Shown here: one piece after another, positions 43,450 through 50,896 of the stretch
Layout: every line of letters starts with the position of its first letter
How positions within the stretch are numbered: the first letter of the stretch is position 1
Assembly: GCF_002001085.1 (NCBI RefSeq)
Contig: NZ_MUNU01000013.1
Location: 1 to 64,000, forward strand
DNA: 64,000 nt
Direction of reading: 5' to 3'
Origin: Rhodanobacter sp. B05
Lineage (GTDB): Bacteria; Pseudomonadota; Gammaproteobacteria; Xanthomonadales; Rhodanobacteraceae
The notes under the pieces: generated by a model
Databases searched by the model: none
The model's input: the letters and a program-made list of their open reading frames with translations, nothing else
Told to the model about the DNA's origin: nothing
Made by a program: the position numbers and the translations under genes

Positions 43450-45023
43450 TGAATCGGCGCGGCGCGGTCATAGAAGGGGGCGAGATCGCCCTTGAGCTGC
43501 TTCAGCGCGTCGGTGTTGAGATAGATCATGTGACCCGACGGGTAGTACAGGAACGACAGGTTGCCGCGTAGCGAAGGGTCGAGGTTCATGTGTGACAGAT
43601 CGTATTCGGTGATCGAGAACGGCGTGGCGAAGTCGTAATAGCCGTTGACCGACAGCACCTTCAGGTTGGGATTGGTGCGCATCGCATGGGCCAGGTCGCC
43701 GGCCACGTAGGGCAGCGGCAAGGGACGACGCATGTCGGAAGCCTTGTGCTTCCAGTCCCAGGTCTTGATGATCTCGCCGTAGGTGGGGCGGTAGTCCAGC
43801 TTGCTGTGGTAGTTGAGCTCGCCTTCCAGGTATTCGTGGAAGGCGGCCACGAAGGCGCCGCTGATGCCGGCATCGGAGGCGTCGTAGTCAGGGGTCTCGC
43901 CGGCAGCGTCGGGATCGGTGCCGGTGAAGCGGCTGTCGTAGCGGCCCAGGGTCAGGCGCTGGTCGCGCAGCAGCTCCTTGCGGAAGCGACTGGGGTCGAC
44001 GCGCAGATTCGCCTCCTTCACGTATTGCACCGACAGGCCGGTATAGGCGGCCATCTGCTGCGCGATCGCATCGAGCTGTGCCGGCGGCAGGTTCTGGCCT
44101 TGCGCCAGCGCGGCGGCATACGGACCGCTGGCCCAGCTGCGTACCTGGTCGAGGTAAGTCTTCAGATCGGCCGGCTTGTTGGCACCGCTCTTATAAGGCG
44201 TTTTGTCGTGATACCACGCGGCCGCGGCGAAGCTGGGCAGGTAGCCGATGTAGCTCTCGTCGTAGCCGGGCATGCGGATGGCGTAGTTGAGGATCGACGA
44301 CATCAGGATCACGCCGTTGAAGGCCATGCCCTTGTCCTGCAGCACGTCGACCAGTGCCGCCGAGCGGGTGGTGCCGTAGCTTTCGCCATATAGGAACTTG
44401 GGCGAGTTCCAACGCTTGTTGATCGTGACGTAACGCTGGATCGCGCGGCTGAAGGCGGAGAGGTCCTGGTCGACGCCCCAGAAGTCCTTGCCGGTGGCCT
44501 TGCCCAACGGGCGCGAGTAACCGGTGCCGACCGCATCGATGAAGACCAGGTCGGTCTTGTCGAGCAGGCTGTCGTTGTTCGCCACCAGGTGATACGGCGG
44601 CGGCGCGGTGGCCTGCGGGCTGGCGGTCTCGATCCGCATCGGCCCGAACGAACCCATGTGCAGCCACACGCTGGAAGAGCCGGGGCCGCCGTTGTAGAGG
44701 AAGGTCAGCGGACGTTGCGCCGCCTTGCTGCCGTCCAGCGTGTAGGCCACGTAGAACACGCTGGCCTGCGGCTGGTCCTTGTCGTCGCGGATGATCACGG
44801 TGCCGGCGGTGGCGGTGTATTTGAGCGTGCGCCCATCGATGCTGGCACTGTGTTCGGTGCGCACGGCGGTTTCGGTGTCGGGAATCCTGGCGTCGGCTGG
44901 TGCCTCGTGCGCGGCGCTGGACGTCGCCTTGGTCGGTGCGGCGGATTCATCGGCGCGGCCGGCGGCAGGCATGCAGCCCAGCGCGATGGCACCGGTCAGC
45001 AGCAGAGAGACAAGGTGGCGCAT
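43446..45023 (-). CDS. S10 family serine carboxypeptidase, exported (copy 2)
   Basis: A 525-residue paralogue of the neighbouring S10 peptidase. The start at 45023 (MRHLVSLLLTGAIALGCM) is preceded by AGGGGAT; the much longer upstream extension is rejected as arginine-rich and non-conserved. It has NGGPGSSSVWLH, the nucleophile motif GESYGTTR, the acid in NGYYDFATPF and the histidine in YPSGHMIYLN. The signal region ends near GCMPAAGRA, where a cysteine could be lipidated (LGC), but this is not a strong lipobox. The two copies share the same motif order throughout, consistent with an old tandem duplication. Confidence 0.93.
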   Translation of the reverse strand: MRHLVSLLLTGAIALGCMPAAGRADESAAPTKATSSAAHEAPADARIPDTETAVRTEHSASIDGRTLKYTATAGTVIIRDDKDQPQASVFYVAYTLDGSKAAQRPLTFLYNGGPGSSSVWLHMGSFGPMRIETASPQATAPPPYHLVANNDSLLDKTDLVFIDAVGTGYSRPLGKATGKDFWGVDQDLSAFSRAIQRYVTINKRWNSPKFLYGESYGTTRSAALVDVLQDKGMAFNGVILMSSILNYAIRMPGYDESYIGYLPSFAAAAWYHDKTPYKSGANKPADLKTYLDQVRSWASGPYAAALAQGQNLPPAQLDAIAQQMAAYTGLSVQYVKEANLRVDPSRFRKELLRDQRLTLGRYDSRFTGTDPDAAGETPDYDASDAGISGAFVAAFHEYLEGELNYHSKLDYRPTYGEIIKTWDWKHKASDMRRPLPLPYVAGDLAHAMRTNPNLKVLSVNGYYDFATPFSITEYDLSHMNLDPSLRGNLSFLYYPSGHMIYLNTDALKQLKGDLAPFYDRAAPIH

Positions 45024-45168
45024 GGCAATCCCCTGGATAAACAAATACAGCGTGCGAGTATGCGTCGCCAGCCCGGTCGGCGACCGTGACAAAAGTACTG
45101 GTCGCCGTGCGGCCCCTTCGCGGATCGAAGGGCGTAGGATGCGCATTCCCCACGTAGCCAAATCCCCC

Positions 45169-46086
45169 ATGGACACCACCGCGCGTCTTGACGCACGCAC
45201 GCTCGCAGCGATCGTCATCGCCCTGCTCACATGGTCGTCGGCGTATGCCGCGATCGCCTATGCGCTGGCCTCGTTCACGCCGGGCGAGGTGGCGTTTGCG
45301 CGGCTCGCCATCGGTTCGCTGTGTTTCGCCGCCCTGCTGCTGATCCGGCGTGTGCCGCTGCCGGCGCGACGCGACTGGCCGCAGCTGGCCGCGCTCGGCG
45401 TGATCGGGCTGAGCGTGTACCACCTGTGCCTCAACCATGCGGAAACGCGCATCGCCAGCGGCACCGCCTCGATCCTGATTTCCCTGACGCCTGCCGCTAC
45501 CGCCGCGGTCTCGGCGATCTGGCTGCGCGAACGCCTGCCCGCGCGTACGCTGGCCGGCCTCGGCGTGGCCCTGCTTGGCGTGCTGCTGGTGGTGCTGGCC
45601 AGCGGCAAGCAGGTGCGGTTCCAGCCCATGGCCGCGCTGGTGCTGGTCTGCGTGCTCGTCACGGCGGTGTTCTTCGTGGGACAGAAGCCATTGTTCGCCC
45701 GCAGCAGCATGCTCGGTGTCACCGCATTCACGTTCTTTGCCGGCACCCTGGGCGCGCTGCCGTTTGCCGGCGGCATCGGCACCGCATTGCGGCTGGCGCC
45801 GTGGTCGCATGTCGCGGCCCTGCTGTATCTGGGCATGGCGCCGACCTTCGTCGGTTACCTGGCGTGGAACGTGGCGTTGCGCCGTGTTTCCGCCTCGCAG
45901 CTCTCCAGCTTCCTGTACTTCTCCCCGCCGATCGCGGTGCTGATCGGTTGGTTGTGGCTGGGCGAGCGCCCCGGCCTGTTGACCCTGGTCGGCGGCGTGA
46001 TCACCGTGGCCGGCGTGGCGCTGGCCAATGCACGGCGGCGAACCGCGCCCGGCATGGTGCCGGGTGAACCCTGCGAACAGCACTGA
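45169..46086 (+). CDS. EamA/DMT family exporter
   Basis: A 305-residue drug/metabolite-transporter with two EamA repeats and about ten membrane helices. The first repeat spans roughly residues 10-140 (LLTWSSAYAAIAYALASFTPGEVAFAR ... LISLTPAATAAVSAIWLRE), the second 155-290 (ALLYLGMAPTFVGYLAWN ... SSFLYFSPPIAVLIGWLWLGE). Members export amino acids or metabolites. The start at 45169 (MDTTARLDARTL) is preferred; an in-frame ATG at 45139 is possible. It is divergent from the S10 genes and upstream of a GST gene in the same direction. Confidence 0.9.
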   Translation: MDTTARLDARTLAAIVIALLTWSSAYAAIAYALASFTPGEVAFARLAIGSLCFAALLLIRRVPLPARRDWPQLAALGVIGLSVYHLCLNHAETRIASGTASILISLTPAATAAVSAIWLRERLPARTLAGLGVALLGVLLVVLASGKQVRFQPMAALVLVCVLVTAVFFVGQKPLFARSSMLGVTAFTFFAGTLGALPFAGGIGTALRLAPWSHVAALLYLGMAPTFVGYLAWNVALRRVSASQLSSFLYFSPPIAVLIGWLWLGERPGLLTLVGGVITVAGVALANARRRTAPGMVPGEPCEQH

Positions 46087-46106
46087 CTTTCCGGAGGCAT
46101 TGCGAC

Positions 46107-46805
46107 ATGTACCAGCTCCATATCGCCAACAAGAACTACTCGTCCTGGTCGTTGCGGCCGTGGCTGCTGCTCAGCGAGCTGGGCATTCCATTCGAGGAGC
46201 GACAGGTGATGTTCGCCCAGGGCGACGGCGCCAGCTGGCAGGCGTTCCGTGCATTTTCCCCCAGCGGCAAGGTGCCGTGCCTGCGCGATGGCGACATGGT
46301 GGTATGGGATTCGCTGGCCATTGCGGAGTACCTGGCCGAGCGTCATGCGGACGTCTGGCCGTCTGATCAGGCGGCGCGTGCCTGGGCGCGTTGTGCCGCT
46401 GCCGAGATGCATTCCGGCTTTTCCGCGCTGCGCAATCAGTGCGGCATGAATTGCGGTCTGCGCATCCGCCTGCCGGATGCGTTGCCGACGGCCCTACGCA
46501 CCGACATTGCACGCATCGACGAACTGTGGAGCGAAGGGCTGGCACGATTCGGCGGGCCGTTCCTGGCCGCTGCGCAATTCGGTGCGGTGGATGCGTTTTT
46601 CGCGCCGGTGGCGTTCCGCATCCAGACCTATGGCCTGACTCTCGGTGCTGCGGCAACCGCCTATGCGCAGCGCCTGTTGCAGTTGCCCGGCATGCGCCGC
46701 TGGTATGCGGCGTCGCTGCAGGAAACCTGGCGCGACGAGGCGCATGAGCAGGAAGCGCGGCAATCGGGCAGCGTGTGGCAGGATCTGCGCACGCCGGCAG
46801 TCTGA
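46107..46805 (+). CDS. Glutathione S-transferase family protein (second)
   Basis: A 232-residue glutathione S-transferase of a group with an SSWSLRPWLLL opening, where the early serines are candidate catalytic residues. FSPSGKVPCLRDGD holds the cis-proline and WDSLAIAEYLAE the glutathione contact. The C-terminal domain has FGAVDAFFAPVAFR. It lies 20 bp after the EamA exporter, likely in the same transcript, which suggests a joint detoxification or export role (inference). Confidence 0.9.
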   Translation: MYQLHIANKNYSSWSLRPWLLLSELGIPFEERQVMFAQGDGASWQAFRAFSPSGKVPCLRDGDMVVWDSLAIAEYLAERHADVWPSDQAARAWARCAAAEMHSGFSALRNQCGMNCGLRIRLPDALPTALRTDIARIDELWSEGLARFGGPFLAAAQFGAVDAFFAPVAFRIQTYGLTLGAAATAYAQRLLQLPGMRRWYAASLQETWRDEAHEQEARQSGSVWQDLRTPAV

Positions 46806-46850
46806 TCGCCGGACTCCGGGAGGGCGGCGTGCCGCCGCCTCACGACATCG

Positions 46851-47468
46851 TCAGTCGAGGCGATTCAGGCGCACCACCGCGGGGTCGTCGGCATGCTCCA
46901 GCAGCAGTCGCCGGACCCGTTCCTGCCATGCCTGCGCAAAGCGGCTGCGCTGCTCCGCCGAGGCTGCCGGGTCGAGCGCGGCGCCGAGCAGTTGGCGCAA
47001 GTTGGCTGGCGCCGGGATGCCGGCCATGTCCAGCTCCACCGTGACGGTGGCGCCGTTGTCCTTGCGGCTGAAGTGCACCGCATCGCTGCCGGGCTGCGCG
47101 GAGAAACCCAGCAGCGACTGCCGCACGTGGCGACCGCCGATACCATGAAAACCGTTGTCCGCCGCGGCGCCGGTAATCAAGGTGAGCACTTGCGCGATCA
47201 CGCCGTTGACGCCCTCGCGCTCCGCACCGGACATCTGCACGGTGATGCCGCCGCGCTCGGCCGGGCCGTCCGGGTACAGCGCAAGCACGGCGGCACGTGC
47301 CATCAGCCAGGCGCCGGCCACGGTGGGGCAGGAGTGTCCGGCCAGACGCACCGCATCGAGGTAGTGATATTCGATCAGTCCGTCTTCGGCGGCACCCAGC
47401 AGGGCCGCCAGCGGGTCACGCATCGCGATCGCGGGAGCCTGGTCGAAGAAGGCCGGGTAGCGCATCAC
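46851..47468 (-). CDS. FmdE-like domain protein of unknown function
   Basis: A 205-residue protein with a conserved-looking GHSCPTVAGAWLMARAAV motif (about residues 44-61). It resembles the HxCPG segment of FmdE, a zinc or cluster-binding domain first named from formylmethanofuran dehydrogenase operons but found in many other settings. A single Cys and nearby His are visible; the second half (FHFSRKDNGATVTVELDM-like stretch) is not recognised. The start overlaps the DUF2249 stop by four bases, so both are made together under the FNR-like site at 47790-47803. The function is unknown. Confidence 0.65.
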   Translation of the reverse strand: MMRYPAFFDQAPAIAMRDPLAALLGAAEDGLIEYHYLDAVRLAGHSCPTVAGAWLMARAAVLALYPDGPAERGGITVQMSGAEREGVNGVIAQVLTLITGAAADNGFHGIGGRHVRQSLLGFSAQPGSDAVHFSRKDNGATVTVELDMAGIPAPANLRQLLGAALDPAASAEQRSRFAQAWQERVRRLLLEHADDPAVVRLNRLD

Positions 47469-47731
47469 TCCACCGGCAGGTCGCTGATGCCGAAGTCGAC
47501 CACCACCGCGCCGGGCTCGCGCTGGCGATAGGTCACCGTGAGGTGTTCGCCAAGGCGTTCGTGCAGTTGGTTGATCAGCGGCAAGGGATCATGGTCGTTG
47601 ACGAAGCGCATCGTTTCGCCGGAGCGCAGCACGCCGACGGCGCCGAAGATGGCCGAATGACGAAAGCGTCGGGCCACGCCACGGGCGTCGAAAAGGTGGA
47701 CGTTGGGTTCGGTCTGGATATCCGGGGACAT
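47465..47731 (-). CDS. DUF2249 domain protein
   Basis: An 88-residue protein consisting of one DUF2249 domain (VHLFDARGVARRFRHSAIFG ... MRFVNDHDPLPLINQLHERL ... YRQREPGAVVVDFGI). In other bacteria this domain often accompanies hemerythrins, denitrification and nitric-oxide genes; its biochemical role is not established. The start at 47731 (MSPDIQTEPNVHLF) is chosen from family similarity, and the spacing to the upstream promoter supports it. It is coupled to the FmdE-like gene by a four-base overlap. Confidence 0.8.
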   Translation of the reverse strand: MSPDIQTEPNVHLFDARGVARRFRHSAIFGAVGVLRSGETMRFVNDHDPLPLINQLHERLGEHLTVTYRQREPGAVVVDFGISDLPVE

Positions 47732-47761
47732 GATGGCGGGCTCGCTTGGAAAGGGAGCTTC

Positions 47762-47803
47762 AACATACGCCGCAGGCAGGCGCGAGCCACTGACCTGGAT
47801 CAG
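47762..47803 (-). promoter_or_regulatory. FNR/DNR-type box with matching -10 upstream of the DUF2249 gene
   Basis: CTGACCTGGATCAG (47790-47803) is close to the TTGAN-N4-NTCAA consensus of FNR/ANR/DNR regulators (TGAC-CTGG-ATCA core). On the minus strand TATGTT lies at 47767-47762; with a start at about 47755 the box is centred at -41.5, the standard class II activator position. The predicted leader is about 24 bases, ending at the DUF2249 start. This would place the gene pair under oxygen- or nitric-oxide-responsive control. Confidence 0.6.
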
Positions 47804-47840
47804 GCAGGCCGCCGCCACGGCGTGGTTTGCCGCGCGCTGT

Positions 47841-48509
47841 TCAGCCGCCGGTCGAAGTGATGCCTGCCGCCGCTCGCCGAACCTGCCAGCGCCCGAGCCC
47901 GACCAGCAGCAGGCCCATGGCGATGAACACCAGCAGCACGCCGATCGCGTTGCCGAGCACGCGCAGGTAACCCAGCGCGTGCACATCGACGAACGGATAC
48001 GGATACCAGCCATTCAGCGCCCCGCGCGCCAGCGCATAGACGAAGTAGGCCGCCGGATAGACCTGCCAGACCAGCACCCGGGACCAGCGCAGGTTTGCCT
48101 TCGGCACGGCCAGCCACCAGTGCAGCACGAATAGCAGCGGCATCACCGTGTGCAGCGCATCGTCGCCGACCACTTGCCAGCCCTGCGGTTGCCACAACTG
48201 GCGCAGCAGCAGGTGATAGATCGCCGCCACCACGATGATGCTCATGGCAATCGCGGTGTGCACATCCGGCTGGGTGAAGAACCGGCCAAGGCCGCCACGG
48301 TACCCGCTCGCGCTGGCGGTCAACGCCAGTGCCGCGGCGAGGTTGGTCAGCACCGTGAAATAACCGAGGTAGATCCAGACGCCCGCCCATGCGCCCTGGC
48401 CATTGGCCACCGTGAGCTGGATCGTCAGCAGCAGTTGCAAACCCAGCGCAAGCCAGCCGATGACGGCGGCAATCGTGGCGAAGGAGCGGGGGCGGTCCGG
48501 CACGGGCAT
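47841..48509 (-). CDS. Pr6Pr family integral membrane protein
   Basis: A 222-residue membrane protein with six predicted helices, matching the Pr6Pr (FAR-17a/AIG1-related) family. Family marks are WIYLGYFTVLTNLAAAL near the second helix, IVVAAIYHLLLRQLW, DDALHTVMPLLFVLHWWL (conserved His) and RVLVWQVYPAAYFVYAL ... WYPYPFVDVHALGY. Related eukaryotic proteins hydrolyse fatty-acid esters of hydroxy fatty acids using a Thr/His pair; whether the bacterial members do so is unknown. Confidence 0.85.
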   Translation of the reverse strand: MPVPDRPRSFATIAAVIGWLALGLQLLLTIQLTVANGQGAWAGVWIYLGYFTVLTNLAAALALTASASGYRGGLGRFFTQPDVHTAIAMSIIVVAAIYHLLLRQLWQPQGWQVVGDDALHTVMPLLFVLHWWLAVPKANLRWSRVLVWQVYPAAYFVYALARGALNGWYPYPFVDVHALGYLRVLGNAIGVLLVFIAMGLLLVGLGRWQVRRAAAGITSTGG

Positions 48510-48553
48510 GGCGCTGCCGTTTGGGGGAGGTGGGTCCGCGCTTCGCGCGAACT

Positions 48554-49306
48554 TCAGAACTTCCAGGCTCGATGGATGGCCACGATGCCGTTGCTGAGGT
48601 TGCGCACCTCGACCTTGCCGAAGCCGGCGCGCTCCATCATGCCCTTCAGGGTTTGCTGATCCGGATGCTTGCGGATCGACTCGGCCAGGTACTGGTAGCT
48701 GTCGGCATCACCGGCGAACAACCGGCCCAGCTTCGGCAGCACCTTGAACGAGTGGAAGTCGTACAACTTGCCGAACAGTTCGCTCTGCACGCGCGAGAAC
48801 TCCAGCACCAGCAGGCGTCCGCCGGGCCTGAGCACGCGGCAGATGTCGGCCAGCGCCTTGTCCTTGTCGGTGACGTTGCGCAGGCCGAAGGCCATGGTCA
48901 CGGCGTCGAAACTGTTGTCCGGGAACGGCAGTACCTCGGCGTTGAGCTGGGCCCAGCGCAGGCCGCCGACCAGGCCGCGGTCGGTCAGGCGGTCGCGGCC
49001 AACGCCGAGCATTGCCGCGTTGATGTCGCCGACCACCACCTCGCCCTCGTCGCCGAGTACCGGCATGAGCAGCGCGGCGATATCGCCGGTGCCGCCGGCC
49101 AGATCCAGCACGCGATCACCGCGCCGCACGCCACTGGTGGCCACGAAATGCCGCTTCCACAGGCGGTGCGTGCCGAACGACATCAAGTCGTTCATCAGGT
49201 CGTAGCTGCGCGCGACCGAGGTGAACACCTGGCCGACCAGCTTCTGCTTGTCGCCGACCGGCACGTCGCGGAAGCCGAAGTGGGTGGTTTTGGGCTGCTC
49301 GTTCAT
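48554..49306 (-). CDS. ubiE: Demethylmenaquinone/2-octaprenyl-methoxy-benzoquinol methyltransferase
   Basis: A 250-residue class I SAM-dependent C-methyltransferase in ubiquinone (and menaquinone, if present) synthesis. The start at 49306 ([16 protein letters not shown]) matches homologues. UbiE signatures are [20 protein letters not shown], the SAM loop [23 protein letters not shown] and [21 protein letters not shown]. It stands apart from ubiJ and ubiB (22 kb region) although the three are often adjacent in other proteobacteria. Confidence 0.97.
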   Translation of the reverse strand: MNEQPKTTHFGFRDVPVGDKQKLVGQVFTSVARSYDLMNDLMSFGTHRLWKRHFVATSGVRRGDRVLDLAGGTGDIAALLMPVLGDEGEVVVGDINAAMLGVGRDRLTDRGLVGGLRWAQLNAEVLPFPDNSFDAVTMAFGLRNVTDKDKALADICRVLRPGGRLLVLEFSRVQSELFGKLYDFHSFKVLPKLGRLFAGDADSYQYLAESIRKHPDQQTLKGMMERAGFGKVEVRNLSNGIVAIHRAWKF

Positions 49307-49349
49307 GGGCGCAATGCTACAGGAAGGGCGGTTCGACCGATCCCCTGCG

Positions 49350-49449
49350 GTAGGAGCCCGCTCGCGGGCGATGCTCTTGCGAATCCCGAATCCCGAATCC
49401 CGAATCCCGAATCCCGAACAAAGAGCATCGCCCGCGAGCGGGCTCCTAC
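49350..49449. repeat. TAGGAGC palindrome enclosing five GAATCCC tandem repeats
   Basis: The 29-base arms 49350-49378 and 49421-49449 are perfectly complementary (left arm begins GTAGGAGCCCGCTCGCGGGC). The 42-base loop holds five exact tandem copies of the heptamer GAATCCC (49381-49415) followed by GAAC. The element ends two bases before the amidohydrolase stop codon and lies upstream of the ubiE start. It shares its TAGGAGC head with 6253-6321. Confidence 0.9.
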
Positions 49450-49451
49450 GC

Positions 49452-50822
49452 TCAGAGTGTGGGCTTGCCGTTTTCCTTGTAAACCACGCCATCCTTCATC
49501 ACGAAGCTGACGTGTTGCATGACGGTGATGTCGTCCAGCGGGTTGCCGGGCACGGCGATCACGTCGGCGCCGCGGCCCACCGCGACCCGGCCGAACTGGT
49601 CCTGCTTGTGCAGCAGTTCGGCCGCGTGCGTGGTGGCGGCCTGCAGCACGAACATCGGCGGCATGCCGGCCTGCACCATGTATTCGAACTCCTTCGCGTT
49701 CTCGCCGTGCGGGTAGACGCCCGCGTCGGTGCCGAAGGCGATCTTGACGCCCGCCTTGTACGCCTTGCCGGCGGTGGCCATGATCACCGGGCCGACTTCC
49801 TCGGCCTTGCGCGCCACCTGCGGCGGATACCAGCCTTCCTTCGCCTTCCCCATCACGAACTGGCCGGCGATGATGGTGGGCACGTACCAGGTGCCGCGTT
49901 CCTTCATCAGCTTCATGTCCTGCGCATCCATGAAGGTGCCGTGCTCGATCGAGTCGACGCCGCCAAGCACCGCGCGCCGGATCGCCTCGGCGCCGTGCGC
50001 GTGCGCGGCCACGGTGAAACCGTAATCATGCGCGGCGGCGACCACGGCCTTGATCTCCTCCAGCGTCATCTGCGGATTCTCCGAGCTGGAGCTCTCGTCA
50101 AGCACGCCGCCGGAAGGCATGATCTTGATCAGGTCGGCGCCATCCTTGTAATGCTGGCGCACCGCTTTCCATGCATCCTCGGGCGAATTGATGATGCCGT
50201 CCTTGGGACCCGGATCGCCCTGCAGATCCCAGCGGAAGCCGTTGGTCGGATCGGCGTGACCGCCGGTGGTACCGATGAACTGGCCGGCGCTGAAGATGTG
50301 CGGCCCGGGCACGATACCGGCATTGACCGCATTGCGCAGCGCGATGGATTCGTTGTGCTCGTCGCCAAGGTTGCGCACGGTGGTGAAGCCGGCCAGCAAG
50401 GTGCGTTTTGCATACACCGTGCTGCGGATCGCATAGTCCGCCGGGTTCAGCCGGAACTTGTCGCTGTAGGAGTTCCTGCCGAACTGCATGGTCAGATGCA
50501 CATGCGAGTCGATCAGGCCCGGCATGCAGGTGGCGTCGATCATCCTGACGTACTGGAAAGGCTTGCCCGCCGCGGTTGCCGCCTTGCGATAGGGCTCGAT
50601 GTCGACTGTACCGGCGTGCATTTCCCTGATGTGGCCGTTCTCGACGACCAGGGTGGTTTCGCCGAGCATCTTGCCGGCGACGGGGTCGAGCAGGCGTGCG
50701 CAATCGAGCACGCTGACCTGGTCCGTGCCGGCATGGACGGGACCCGGCGCATCGGCGGTGACGGCGCCAAGCGGCAGGCACGACAGAACGGCGGCGAACA
50801 GCAGGCGACGATGTGCAGTCAT
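49452..50822 (-). CDS. Exported amidohydrolase (imidazolonepropionase/Xaa-Pro dipeptidase-like)
   Basis: A 456-residue metal-dependent amidohydrolase with a signal peptide ([23 protein letters not shown]). The start at 50822 has AAGGG nine bases upstream. The metal-site motifs appear in order: [10 protein letters not shown] (HxH), a lysine in [11 protein letters not shown] that would be carboxylated, [15 protein letters not shown] and AFGTDAG. This arrangement matches the group of prolidases and related N-acyl amino acid or dipeptide hydrolases. Given the surrounding peptidases, a periplasmic dipeptidase role is plausible (inference). Confidence 0.9.
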   Translation of the reverse strand: MTAHRRLLFAAVLSCLPLGAVTADAPGPVHAGTDQVSVLDCARLLDPVAGKMLGETTLVVENGHIREMHAGTVDIEPYRKAATAAGKPFQYVRMIDATCMPGLIDSHVHLTMQFGRNSYSDKFRLNPADYAIRSTVYAKRTLLAGFTTVRNLGDEHNESIALRNAVNAGIVPGPHIFSAGQFIGTTGGHADPTNGFRWDLQGDPGPKDGIINSPEDAWKAVRQHYKDGADLIKIMPSGGVLDESSSSENPQMTLEEIKAVVAAAHDYGFTVAAHAHGAEAIRRAVLGGVDSIEHGTFMDAQDMKLMKERGTWYVPTIIAGQFVMGKAKEGWYPPQVARKAEEVGPVIMATAGKAYKAGVKIAFGTDAGVYPHGENAKEFEYMVQAGMPPMFVLQAATTHAAELLHKQDQFGRVAVGRGADVIAVPGNPLDDITVMQHVSFVMKDGVVYKENGKPTL

Positions 50823-50896
50823 GAGCGGGCCCTTCAGTGGAAGTGCGGTCATCCTACTCGGCTGCGTTGCGACGTGCCTTGCCCCCGTCGGGGCGA

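Noticed and set aside
49379..49420. The tandem GAATCCC repeat considered as a CRISPR array
   Set aside because: The units are only seven bases and directly abutted, with no spacers, and no cas genes are present.
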